The notes under the pieces: generated by a model | What the model was told of the DNA's origin: nothing | The model's database searches: none | The model's input: the letters and a program-made list of their open reading frames with translations, nothing else | In this document: piece after piece, positions 32,701 to 44,659 of the stretch | How positions within the stretch are numbered: position 1 is the stretch's first letter | How the letters are laid out: every line of letters begins with the position of its first letter | Program-made: the position numbers and the translations under genes | Origin: Arabidopsis thaliana | Taxonomy: Eukaryota; Streptophyta; Magnoliopsida; Brassicales; Brassicaceae | Length of the DNA: 64,000 nt | Assembly: GCF_000001735.4 (NCBI RefSeq) | Contig: NC_003071.7 | Location: 17,583,443 to 17,647,442 of the forward strand | Direction: 5' to 3'

Positions 32701-33549
32701 GAGTGGGCTGCTAAATTTGGAACTAATCAATCGTGCTGGGGGCAAGATATGTTTTGCCATGAAGATCTCTCTCTTTTTGGTTTATAAAAGTCATACTTTT
32801 TGTTGTCAATTTGAACAAAGGACCAACGGTGGGATCTGATCATGTTTGATGTTTCTGACAAAAAATTATATTCGAAATAGATTTGATTTTGCCTTTCTTT
32901 CTCATTTCTTATGTTATTGCTAACGATCGGTTCAAATTTATTTCATTTCACATCCCCCATGCGCAAGAGATATGCAATCATGCGATTGAGTATAATCTAT
33001 TTTCCCGTTTTCATAATATTTAATTAGAACAGGCTCACAAAAGAGCTATTGAGTCTCTTTTTTTTTTTTTTGTTAACCATGATCTTTCAAAAAATCTATG
33101 CATCTATCAAAATCGAATATAAGTTTTGACCAATGAAAACAAACAATTTAAAATACATGTATAATTTATAAACCCACTTGGTGATATTATATAATTCTTT
33201 TGAGTTTTGGAAAGATAGGATCAATCATGCAAATTGCAAGGATTGTCAACATTTTTTCGTATTTTAATCTTTACTTACAAAGCCTGATAAGGTTTGAAAC
33301 AAGATCTTTATCATAATTTCCTTATTAATATTATCTGTGTAAGATTCTAGAAGGGGCAAATAATTTCACAACCAAACTCTCTTCCTTAAGACACAAGGTA
33401 CATGTGATGATAAACAGAGACAGACACTTGATCCGGAAATAAACCTTAAACCCTTTTAAACTTGCCATAGAAACTACAAAACTCCACTTAGCCTGAGACT
33501 AATACATACACAACTAATTAATCCCGGCTCTTTAAGAAGTGGTTAATTC
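29722..33549. other. Long spacer: bHLH130 promoter/leader and RLK 3' flank
   Basis: About 3.8 kb without a gene. Next to bHLH130 is a purine/pyrimidine-biased leader (to about 30150). The middle is AT-rich. TACGTACGTACGTA at 31056-31069 is a perfect 14-bp palindrome. A degenerate direct repeat (TTCTCTATGGAGTT...TTAGCT) occurs near 31410 and 31592. Homopolymer tracts occur at 32149 and 33058. Frames are short and unbiased. Confidence 0.5.
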
Positions 33550-36030
33550 CTATTTGATCCGACCTAGAATTTCAGACACAGATCTCATCCTAGGACGCAT
33601 ATCTGGATCCATTTCCGTGCAGTTTAAAGCGACATGGATGGTTGCAATAACCTGCTTATTCGCAAAATCCTGTTTCAGAAGCTTTGGGTCTAAGATCTCA
33701 GCCAAAGATCTCTCTTCCTTGTGCCACTTCCTCAAAACATTCACGAGTTCTTCTTCTCCTTCGTTTTCAGAGGAACCATAAGGTAATCGACCAGTCAACA
33801 GCTCCAATAGAATCACACCAAAAGAATAAACATCGCATTTGTGAGATAATTTGCAATCAGAAGAAGCTCGGGCTTCGGGTGCAAGGTAAGCAGCTGCAGG
33901 AGCTGAGACTGAGAGTCTTGTGGCAAATCCTTGGTCTATACTTTGCGTCATGGATGATAGTGAATGGTCAGTGACTTTGGGATAGCCGGAAACCAGTCGT
34001 GTGAGACCAAATCCTGAGACGTGAGGATGCAGCTCATTATCTAACAGGATTTTGCTTGATTTTAGGTTGCCGTGAACATACTTTCTCGAACTGTATTCAT
34101 GTATATACATCAAACCCCGAGCAGTCCCTTGAGCTATACATAACCTCTCAGCCCAAGAGAGTGTAGGCCGAGTATTCGAAGGTCCACCTACAGAAAAAAA
34201 TTCAAATGCCGTCTCAGAAACCAGTGATACATGATACTCAAAGCACAGCATATCTCAGGAAAATGGAAAAATCTCAACGAGTACTAACTTCCCAAGGCAG
34301 ATCAAGCAGAGGTTAACTATGAAAAACACACATCTATCGGATCATAAACTAATCTCTGTCTAAGAACCAAAAAGAAATATTCTTTCTGTCACATTAAACA
34401 CTCTCTAGACTACCATTAACTCATTCTCGACTTAAGTTTTCCCATGAAAATAACAGGACCACATACTATAATGCTACACAGAAGCAAATCTGTATGCTTG
34501 TCATCGAGTTCTACTGTTTCAAGTTTCAACACATGTAAACACAGTAAAGCTTTGAACAATAAAACAATGAGAAGAAGCGAACATGTTAGTCAATACAACA
34601 CAATCAGACAAAGACAAAAAAAAAGCTCTCCACTTTATAGTCAGAGCAAGTACACATAAAAACCTTATAACTAGTGGTAGATTTATGCAGAATTAGCACC
34701 AAAATAGGAAAAAGATTAGTGTTTTACCATGTAAGGCAGAGTACAAGCTGCCATTGTTAATGAAATCAGTGATGAGAAGCTTCTCGTCCTCTGCATAGTA
34801 GTAAGCTCTTAGCCGTACAATGTTAGGATGATTGATCCTACCAATGCTCTCAACTTCATTCACAAAATCCTTAAATCGCCACGTGTCATTGCCGTCGCTG
34901 AGCCTTCTAACGGCGACAACGGTGGAGGACGATTCCGCCGCCACTACTCTATACACAATCCCGCTTCTGCTCTTGCCTATCACGTAAGCCGATGCTCTCA
35001 GCAAATCCTCAAGCTCAAGCTCGAATCCTTCATCAAACGCTACGAATTTACCTTCTTGCCCTTCTTCGTCGAACTCTGAAACCACCGTCGTCGTCTTTGT
35101 CTCCGAATTGTACCCATCGGAGCTTCGTTTTCTCCGGATCAGCCATACAGAGAGAGAAACAGCTCCGATTACAACCGAAACTCCAGAAATCAGAGAAACG
35201 GTTACTGAACCGGTGATCTGCTGCTTCTTCTCCTTTGCGTCGTCATTGCTGATTACACTAGGGTTTGGTTTCTGGAGTTCTTGAGTACCTTCCGGCTTTG
35301 CAGCGACGAAATTTGGGGTTTTGATTTTTTCACACGGCGTTTGCAATGGGAAGCCACAGAGATGAGAGTTTCCAGCGAATGCGTTTGGTCCTTGATTCAA
35401 CAGAGATCCCACCTGAGGTACTTTTCCGGTGAGATTGTTGTGACTAAAATCTAAGCTGACGTGAACTCGAAATCGACCGTACGACGGTGGAATCTCGCCG
35501 GTGAATTGGTTGAAAGAGAAATTCAAGGTTCCGACGAGGCTTCCGAGTTCAGTGAGTGACTCAGGGAGTGAACCGTTGAGATGATTGGAGGAGAAATCAA
35601 GGTGGTTGAGTGACTTCATGGACTTGATTTGGGCCGGTATTGGGCCGGAGAGTGAGTTGTGAGAGAGATCGATGTACCGGAGCTTGGTTGCTTCGAAGAG
35701 ACGAACCGGTATGGTTTTAGAGAAATTGTTGTGAGCTAGATCAAGCCGGTTTAGCGAGTTGAGTAAACCGAGTTCTGATGGAATGTAACCGGAGAGACTT
35801 TTTCCGAAGAGTACAAGAGTTGTGACTCGGCCGTTTGTGCAGACGATTCCGGACCAATGGCAAGGAGTCGGGTCGGATTCAGACCAGTGGGTCATTACTC
35901 GGGTCGGGTCGTTATCGACGGCGGATTTGAGAGCTAGGAGAGATAAACCGTCGGAATTGAGAGAGGAGCAAAAGCTCATGCAGAGAAAGATGGAAGAAAC
36001 AACAAGTGAAAGAATCGATGGTAACTTCAT
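33550..36030 (-). CDS. LRR receptor-like pseudokinase (At2g42290)
   Basis: Two exons, 36030-34728 and 34187-33550, give 646 aa. A signal peptide (about 1-24) precedes the LRRNT region (CHWSGIVC). About five to six leucine-rich repeats follow (about 70-205), then a second Cys pair, a juxtamembrane stretch, a TM helix (about 276-298) and a kinase-like domain (about 350-646). The kinase signature residues are replaced. VAVRRL has Arg375 where the ATP-binding Lys is expected. HGNLKSSKILL (473-) lacks the HRD Asp. SGFGLTRL (493-495) replaces DFG. It is therefore probably a pseudokinase that signals by scaffolding, like many LRR-III kinases. Ligand and partners are unknown. Confidence 0.93.
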
Positions 36031-38099
36031 TTTTTGCTTAGGATATAGGAATCTTGAAACTTTTTGGTTGTTAAAGAAGCTACAAATTACAGATGATTCA
36101 TATAGTGTGAGGCAACGAGAAGTTGCAGAGGAAAAACGGTAAACAGTGAAGACGAAGGAGAAGAATAATGGGAGATTTGACCGAGGTATGATTCTTTTAT
36201 GGTTTCATGTTAGCAACGTGGTGTAATGTAGTCATGATCAATTTTTTGAATTCTTGTCCATATACTATGGTTTGAAATTTTAATAATATATACACTACAG
36301 TTCTAATTAAAAATGTGATATATTGGGATTTGCGTTTTGGGTTTTTGACATTTTGTGGTTATTTTTGAAACTTTTTGAAGTTTAGTTATTGATTGATGCA
36401 GGTGGGTTGTTGTTACATTTTTAATTTGTGTGTATCCGTTGGTGATATCTAGGGTCACTGGATTTTTATAGCATTAAAACTATATATAGGTATCAAAAAA
36501 AAAAGTTACAACAAATTTGGGATACAAAAAATAAACAAAGTGTTATCTTAAATGCTATAGTCTATAGAATCTTAACTCGTATAGGACCTCTTCACTCTTG
36601 AGCCATGAAAAAACTGTACAGTCCCACTGGGTCGATAATTGTTTTACTTTTACAAGATTCAGCAGTAACTAAAAAAAGGATTAAAATATGTTTAAGAATA
36701 ATTGAAAATAATCGAACTCGACCTATTGCATATGAATTTGAATTGGATAGAGGATGTCATATTTATTCAAATTAAAGGAGGGAAGAGACGGTAGAGAGTG
36801 GATTGTGTCAGAGAAAAATCATTAACCAACCGACAAAGTAACCACACAAAGATGCATTTGAAAATATGCCACTTTTGGCTCCTCTACTCCTAGTCTTAAT
36901 GGGCAATTCCGAAATATACACGAAGAGTCACAAGTCCCATTGTTGTTGGGTTAGCACTTTGTCACGGCCCAAATTCAACTTATTCACAACATCAAATAAA
37001 TATATGCATCATATCATCACATCCGACTTTTGTTAACAATTACTTTTTTCAGTTAAAGAACTTTCAAGAGGAAATAGTAGTACCTTAAAATCCTACAAAA
37101 CCTTGTCGTGCAAGAACTGGGAGGGCTACAAATTGCGGTCAATGTACGCAAACATCTTACCGTTTTTGGTACAAACACTAGAACTCCAATGCAGTGAGTG
37201 AGATGGGCCAATTTTGGCAATCTCAATCAACGGTCCATGTGGCCCAATAAATCACTAAAAACGGCCGAATTTTTAGATCCATGTAACTTAAATAATTGGT
37301 GGGGACGGAAAGTCTTGTCGTTTTCATTTATTCGAGTGTGGCACTCTGATTCATCTCAAGCTTATTTTTTATAAAAAGAGTAATTTTAGAGGCTGAACAA
37401 TAACGACCTTGAACAAAATAAAATAAAATAAGAGGGTGAACAACGACCAGTCAAAATTTGAAAATTTACTCACCAGAGTCTATAAAAATTAAAAAGGAAA
37501 GGAAAAAAAAAGAATGAATCATAGTGAAATGACCTTATTTATGGCTCCAACTATAGTGATTAGTAACCACTAAACCAGAAAAAAACAAGTGACCCATTAC
37601 ACAGGGATTAAAAATACTACCGAATAAAGCCCAATAGGCCCAATTCAAAAGCGTCTCTCTATCATCGTCTCTCCAAACCCCATAAATTGGATATTTCCTT
37701 TCTCTAAAAATTTGGCTTTATTAACAGACGCACTCCAAAGCTAACGTTGCTTTCTTCCCACTCCAAATGGCTCTTGTGCTCTCAGAACACACACAGATAT
37801 AATAAACTCTTAACGAAGAAGAAGACTTTTTCTTTTCTTGAGCAAGCTCTGAGAAACTCACAGAGAGGGACAGAGAGAGAAATATTTCATTCGCTACTCT
37901 CTTTAATACCGCCATTGATGCAACCTCCTTCGCGTTAACTGTCAAAATACTCCCCAACTGACAAAAATTAAATTCCTTTTTTTCTCTCTCGATTTTAAAA
38001 GCTCTAAAAGGAACGAGTTGATCAAGTCGGTCGGTTCTGGTTATCACTGAATTTCATTCAACTCGGTTTATTCCGGTTTAAGTGTGATTTTCCCGGCTA
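36031..38099. promoter_or_regulatory. Divergent upstream region RLK / bHLH48
   Basis: About 2.1 kb between divergent genes, mostly AT-rich. TGGGCC at about 37204 and GGCCCAA at about 37253 and 37635 lie on the bHLH48 side. The bHLH48 leader (from about 37730) has two short ATG frames, at 37767-37802 (11 codons before the stop) and 37918-37938 (MQPPSR). They could act as uORFs. Confidence 0.5.
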
Positions 38100-41000
38100 A
38101 TGGATCTGACCCAAGGTTTCAGAGCTAGATCCGGCGTTGTTGGGCCGGTGGCCGGACTAGAATCTCTCAATTTCAGCGACGAATTTCGGCACTTAGTGAC
38201 GACGATGCCTCCGGAGACTACTGGCGGCTCCTTCACGGCTTTACTCGAGATGCCTGTGACTCAGGCCATGGAGCTTCTCCATTTCCCAGATTCATCGTCT
38301 TCTCAGGCCAGAACCGTTACCAGTGGTGATATTTCTCCTACCACTCTTCACCCTTTCGGGGCTTTGACTTTTCCTTCTAACTCGCTTCTCTTGGACCGCG
38401 CCGCTCGTTTCTCGGTGATTGCTACAGAGCAAAACGGTAATTTTTCCGGCGAGACTGCTAACTCTTTACCTTCTAATCCCGGCGCGAATCTGGACAGAGT
38501 CAAAGCCGAGCCTGCTGAGACCGATTCAATGGTGGAGAATCAGAACCAGAGCTACTCTTCTGGAAAAAGGAAAGAACGCGAGAAGAAGGTGATACCAATT
38601 GTTCACACAATCAAACTTGTTAATTAAACAAGAGAGATTAGTCCCTAATTTCTTTATTCCTTAATTTCTAGGTCAAAAGCTCGACGAAGAAGAACAAGAG
38701 CTCCGTGGAGTCAGACAAGTTGCCATATGTTCATGTCAGAGCTCGTCGTGGTCAAGCTACTGATAACCATAGCTTAGCAGAGAGAGTAATTCACAATCTC
38801 ACAGACATGGTTTGTATTAATTAATTAGTGGCAATATGCTAATTAATCATTAACTCTTGATTATAGGCAAGAAGGGAGAAGATAAACGCACGAATGAAGC
38901 TGCTACAGGAACTGGTCCCAGGCTGTGATAAGGTTTGTCTTTAGATAATTGACCTTTTAATCAAAAAGCTAATCAATAATTAGATCTTCATTTGTGCTTA
39001 AAGACAGAATCTTTCTTTATTAAGACCAACCCCCAAAAAGTGATTTTTTTTCTATAATTTGATCATGTGGTTTGATAAGGGTTTAGTGCTAAATTCCTCT
39101 TATATGAAAAAGGTTTTGTGGTGTGACAAAGAACAAAACCACTAGTTTGGTAATTTCACTGCCTTGAAGATATGTAAACTTTATTTTCGTGTGGGGAAGA
39201 ATATCTCACGGGTCACAACCATTTAGGTAAACTAGTAGTAGTAATACGGAAGTGATGTGACATTGCTCAATAGATTCTTGTTTCTTCTTCCCAAAGTGTA
39301 TTCATTTGAGCTTGAAGCTTACTCCATAAATGCCGATAATGGATTATATGATGTGGGAATGCTAGCTGGACTGTTCCCTTAAGGTTTTGGGTAGAGGGGA
39401 CAGATTTTGGTGGATAGATCAAGGTCAGACTGTGTTTTGGGGTCCATCTTTTGATAATAAGTGGCAAAAGTTGCAGGCTTTCTATGGAGGGTGAGGAGTG
39501 TAGTATCGTCTCTAATAAGTTTGGTATCTATCAAGTAGAAAGAGGGTGAGGAGTGTAGTATCGTCACTAATATTGTTATATGCTTTGAGTCCCACAATAC
39601 CTAATTGGTTGGATACATGATGTGACACTCCTGCAGACAGCTAACTAATCCATAGATATCTTGGAATTTAGCTGCAATTATTGGTGGAAGGAGATGATGA
39701 TAAGTGACAACTCTTTAAGAGTTTGTCAAATTTGTGGGGTTTTGGGACTTGATTGTTTGTTTCATGAAATCCTGAGAAATCCTGAATCCATGTTTGTAAA
39801 CTACAGATGTTGCTCTGATTCGCTTTTCTGGCATATTATCTTGAAAAGAGTAGAGTTGTTGATTTTATAGAAGCCGTTATACATATGCAACTTAGGATTA
39901 AGGCTCATTTTCACACTGCTTCGTTAACCACATATATTTCTAAAAACTATGCCTTGTTCTTCTTTCTTTCTGACTGACCAGAAAGCTTTGGCCTGCAGAT
40001 TCAGGGCACTGCATTGGTTCTGGATGAAATCATTAACCATGTGCAAACTTTACAGCGTCAAGTGGAGGTAGGACTTCTTGCACTATCTTTTGTTGTTGTT
40101 TACCTGAAGGTCCTGAACTGAAACACTAAGCTACACAATGTATGATAAAATTGGTGCCACAGTGTCACATAACCGTTTTTCTTCTTTTCAGATGCTATCT
40201 ATGAGACTTGCTGCAGTAAACCCCAGAATCGACTTCAATCTAGACAGCATACTGGCTTCAGAGGTAAGTATCAACTAATCATATAGGAGAATTAAGGTTG
40301 CATGTGATCTTCTTTTACAATAAAAACTCTTAAATTCAATGTTCACTGGGAAAAACTTCCCTTTGACCATGTTACTCGTTTAAGTAACCATAGGGATTAT
40401 GTTTCTTTGAGTAACCTTTTTAAGTTGTATCACAAAAAGAGAAACTTTTGGATATTTATTGATCCAACATTAATCGACCCTATTCTAGACTAGGCTTAAA
40501 GAAGAAGAACAACGTGGGGGAAATAAATACTTAGACCTTACAAAAATGCAGTACAAACAGTGAGATCAAGGACTCTAAAAAATCTTTTGAAAGGACTCAT
40601 TAGTTCTCTCAATTATATCATACAGAGAGATAAAAGTGGTCAGAAACACGGACCACCTTTGTTCTATGGTCTATGATGCTGTCTTTTTTTTTTATCCTTG
40701 CACAATTATTTTTCTGTGGGTCTCAGTCTTAAGTTATTGTTGCTTCAAGTTTCACCTATCTAATCTAATAATCAACTTTTGTTTCTCTGCAAATAACTTT
40801 CTTATTAAATGACCTTCTTCTTTTACAGCTTGTACACCATTTAAGAACCAGACCCCACTCATTAAAAACCTTGTTCTTCTAGGATGAGTTACAGTAAAAT
40901 AGAGCTGGCTTGTTGACTAGATTGAGAATCTAGGATGTTGGATCAATCATCTCTAAGAGAAGCTGATATGTTTTACAAATTGTGTTAATAATGATGAGGT

Positions 41001-41193
41001 CCAATTATCTTTTCTGCAGAACGGCTCTCTTATGGATGGTAGCTTCAATGCAGAGTCTTATCATCAGCTGCAACAATGGCCTTTCGACGGCTACCACCAG
41101 CCGGAATGGGGAAGAGAAGAAGATCATCATCAAGCCAATTTCTCAATGGGTTCAGCTACTTTACACCCAAATCAGGTGAAAATGGAGCTCTAA
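38100..41193 (+). CDS. BHLH48: bHLH48 transcription factor (At2g42300)
   Basis: Six exons: 38100-38588, 38672-38785, 38867-38932, 39999-40067, 40192-40263 and 41020-41193. They sum to 328 codons (327 aa). The bHLH domain (about 190-250) starts in [20 protein letters not shown], the BEE/CIB-type basic region with His-Glu-Arg. Helix 1 is [14 protein letters not shown] and helix 2 is [18 protein letters not shown]. It is Ser/Pro-rich before the domain and Gln/His-rich at the end. Family data: bHLH48 and its paralogue bHLH60 promote flowering with gibberellin/PIF7 input through FT. Intron 3 is long (1066 nt) and holds a 30-bp direct repeat. Confidence 0.95.
39488..39572. repeat. Direct repeat in bHLH48 intron 3
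   Basis: A 30-nt element, AGGGTGAGGAGTGTAGTATC plus a tail, occurs at 39488-39517 and 39543-39572 with one mismatch. The period is 55 nt. Confidence 0.9.
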
Positions 41194-41808
41194 GTTGGAA
41201 ACAGTTTGACATGCTTATGTGTATATATAAGAGTTATATATATCTACTAAAGTTTCGATTGTTGAATTAGAGGTAGAAAATGGTTATGATTGTTTCAGGT
41301 CTTTGTTCATGGCCTTTCTATATTTACTAGATTCCTCAATGTAGAATTCAGAATGTCTAAATTGCGTTTCCCTTGAGAGAAGTATATGAAGATTTGATAT
41401 GTTACTGAGCAATTACGACGTCGTACACGAATACTATCATCCAATACTGCTTAACCGACTAGTGTGACCAATTCAATTTGGTCTACCTAAATTATAACCA
41501 AACTGCCAGAACCGATTTGGACTACAAAATTTCCAGTCAAACCGTAAAACAAAATGAGAACTGAGAATACCAAGTCATACCGAACATAAAAGAGAGTCAA
41601 TTTCGTATATAAATCTGTTAGACCGGATAATCTAAGCTGAAACCATTATATAATTCCCAATTAAACTGACAATTTCAATAAACCAAAATTGAAATTCTCG
41701 GTTCGGTTCGAATGAAACCTTTTGTAGGTCGTGGTCGTATATAGTTGGACACTTGACAAATCTGAGCATTTCCTTTTTGCTTACAGCGGAAATATCTGAA
41801 CCAACGCG
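41194..41808 (+). other. bHLH48 3' flank and promoter of the complex I gene
   Basis: AT-rich spacer with a run of AACCGA/AAACCG-like motifs at about 41440-41720. I see no gene or strong element. Confidence 0.45.
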
Positions 41809-42153
41809 ATGCCGTCGACGCAGTCCTTGACCGTCGCAGCGAAGACGCTACGAAATCGGATCTTCTCTAGGTCTGGATCTACATCCGCCGGTCCGAGTCG
41901 GTGGGCGACGCCAGGTCACGAGGAGCGACCTAAGGGTTACTTTATGAACCGTACTCCTCCGGCACCAGGACAGTCGCGAAAATGGGAAGATTGGGAGCTT
42001 CCTTGTTACATCACCAGCTTCCTTACAATTGTTATCCTCGGCGTTGGACTCAATGCCAAACCTGATCTTTCAATCGAGACTTGGGCTCATCAGAAAGCTT
42101 TAGAGCGTCTTGAGATGGAGAAGCTCGCGACCGCTGGAGATTCATCTGATTAA
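41809..42153 (+). CDS. Mitochondrial complex I ESSS-type subunit (At2g42310)
   Basis: Intronless 114-aa protein. The Ser/Arg/Thr-rich N-terminus looks like a mitochondrial presequence. A conserved-looking RKWEDWELPCYITS leads into one membrane helix (about 66-83), then a short charged tail. I recognise it as the ESSS subunit (NDUFB11-like) of NADH:ubiquinone oxidoreductase, an accessory subunit of the membrane arm. The paralogue is At3g57785. It has no catalytic residues; the role is structural. Confidence 0.85.
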   Translation: MPSTQSLTVAAKTLRNRIFSRSGSTSAGPSRWATPGHEERPKGYFMNRTPPAPGQSRKWEDWELPCYITSFLTIVILGVGLNAKPDLSIETWAHQKALERLEMEKLATAGDSSD

Positions 42154-42780
42154 GCATCACCGTTGGATCTCCGGTTGCTTGATTTGGTATGTCCTTATTC
42201 TCCGGGAGTTGAGGAGTTTTTTTACCGTTTAATGATGATGATAACGAAGACTGGAGAGTTAGGGTTTCGTTTGGCCCTTGAACTTTGTTTCAATTCTCCT
42301 TTGTTTTGTCGATAATGATGATGTTCATGAAATAAGTGTTCTTTTAACTGTTTAGACGCAATTGCCTTCACTCTCTACTTCTTATTACAATTCTCAAATT
42401 TGGTCACTTTTGATTTACTCATTTCTCAAATGATTCAATTTCGACTATTGATTGCTGCATTACTAATTGGAGAAAGAGATTAAACGAGAGTTGTATGCTG
42501 ATGTTGTGTGCTTCTCTTCCTTAGTTCATGGCTTGTTTATGTTCTCTGTGAATCTCAGGTTTGCTTGTTTCACTCAGTGCAGTGCATATTGATTAGATTA
42601 ATAGCTACTTTATGTTAGTCGATTCTTATCTCTTTAGATCATCTTTTTTATACTTGTCATTTGTTGTAGTAGTAGTGATAAGCTGATAGTGTAGCTCTAA
42701 CTAGGGCATGGATTGTTCCTTTGTGTTGTAGACATGTTCGTGATTATAGGTTATTGCAGCGTGCACAATAAGTTTTGTAG

Positions 42781-42952
42781 GCTTTCAAGTGGTTGGAATG
42801 GCATCAGCCATTGTTAGATGCAACACTCTAGATTTCAGTTTTGTCATTTGCTGTATTTTATTAGGCTAGCGTTTGGAGTTTTCATGGTGTCAGCTATTGG
42901 TAGATTTGACACACTAGATTTCAGTTTCTTTGACGGTGGTGTTTATTAGGTT
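42781..42952. repeat. Diverged ~85-bp tandem repeat
   Basis: The two halves share CATCAGCCATTGTTAGAT / TGTCAGCTATTGGTAGAT, CTAGATTTCAGTTT and TTTATTAGG in the same order. Confidence 0.8.
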
Positions 42953-43274
42953 TCTACTTAGCTGAGAATAGCAGATGAGAATGTTGATTTCGATCTTATA
43001 CTTGGACAAGTCTGGAGTTGAAAGTAACTTCACTAGATTTGGGTAGATAATGTTTTAGAAATCATGACTGCTTACCTCTATCTCTATAGATTTTGGTCGA
43101 TTAATACTATACTGCCTTTGAGTACTACTATTGCTCATAGTTTCCCAAATCCTTTGTTTAGTTTCCTAAAGTGTGGCTTCATATTCTTCTCTTTTAAGTA
43201 CAAGTACTTTATGCTGGTGTTGGCTTTTTAGCAAGCTTGTGATCTTCATCTCATCCTCTGGTTTCATACATGAT

Positions 43275-43322
43275 GATTAAACAAAAGAAGAGACTAGCGA
43301 TTAAACAATAGAAGAGACTAGA
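43275..43322. repeat. 24-bp tandem repeat (2 copies)
   Basis: GATTAAACAAWAGAAGAGAC plus TAG is repeated head to tail with one internal difference. Confidence 0.92.
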
Positions 43323-44659
43323 GTAGTAGCTTAATTTGTTGTTTGCCTTAGTTGAGCAATCTCGTGTCATCAAATTGCATCACATAGAGAGGGATCTTGT
43401 GGTAATTACTTCTCTCTGTGTAGTTGTGTTTCCCGAGAGTACAATTCTGTAACACTGTCTGGAACCATTAGGCTAGGTCTAAGAAGAGACATTATCACGA
43501 CACTCTTCACATGCTTTTTTTTTTTATCTCTGGAGACCCAAGAAGAGTCTAGTGTAAAGCCATGTGAAGACCATTTGTCATCTATCCATTTCCTCTGTAC
43601 ATCAATCAGATGTTTTCAGTTTAAGAAGGAAAAAAAAAAAAACTCGGTAGTCGTATGTAAATGTAAGTCGGTGTCGGTCGGTGGAGTTGAAGCCAAATAA
43701 TCAATAATGTTTAGGACGAAAGTGAAAAGGTCAATAACGGTCAATTAAAAGTAAAGTTTATTTTTCTGGTAATGTGACCGGTTATTCCCGGTAAACACAC
43801 GAGCCACCGACACATACTTCCATGGGTCACGACCACGATTGCAGTCCGTACACGATCCATGTTTTTATTTATTTAAACGCACCATAACTTCCCGCATTCG
43901 GATCTCCCATAGCAAAGACAGAGAGAGAAGTAAAGTAGCTTTATTATGGATTACAGATAAAAGACAGGTAATCTCAATGACGCAAAGATAAAGACAGGCA
44001 ATTTCACTTCAGTGATGCAAATCTGACAGTAGACTTCACTCTTGTGTATATTAAAGTAACCGTCTTGAAGAGGAAGGAAGATAACCAAGTGAATTTCGTG
44101 ATGGTTTCATTGTAAAACACCACTTTTTCAAATTCTCTCCTTCTCTTGGTGCTCTGTTTCTGTTGGAGATTTCAGTCATTGGTAATCTCTTCTTCTCTTC
44201 TCTAGTCCTCATGGTTGTTTCATGCTCTGTTTCTTTTCTTTGAAACTGATAGATAGATCGTTGGATACTTTAGAAAATGCATTTTATTGGTTTTATCAAA
44301 TCAAGTTAATTTACTCGTTCTTGTAAAATCCCTATGTGAATGCACCCATTTTTCTATTTTAGCAACTATGGACAAGTAGCTGGGGCCTCAACTGCTACTG
44401 TAGGATCAGACAAAAACATAGCAAGTGCCAATTATGTCATTTTCCTCCTCCATTATTTGCTGTCGTTTTCAGGAACAGGAATATATCTTAGCTGTGTTTT
44501 ATCCTTTCGCTCATCTTGCAAAATGGAAATCTAAAAATCTTTACTTCTTGAAGATTGATTATCACAGAATTTTGGTTTCTTTCTTGTCTTTGTAGGGTTA
44601 CACAAATCTTCTTGGATTGTTTTCTCACGTTGCTTTGGCTGTATTGAGAGAGTTTCACG

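Larger units (their letters stand above)
42154..44659. other. Spacer with tandem repeats, then leader exons of the next gene
   Basis: The first part is the complex I gene 3' UTR. At 42781-42952 an 84-88 bp unit occurs twice, diverged. At 43275-43322 a 24-bp unit occurs twice. From about 43900 the sequence looks like promoter and leader of the downstream gene. A donor-like TTG/GTAATC is at about 44180, and an acceptor TTTGTAG ends near 44596. No coding gene is seen. Confidence 0.5.

Noticed and set aside
33058..33071. Poly-T tract as a retroposon tail
   Set aside because: No adjacent element body or flanking duplication is visible; similar tracts occur throughout the spacers.
34444..34659. 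71-codon frame within the RLK intron
   Set aside because: It lies in a GT-AG intron that is required to join the kinase halves; composition is random.
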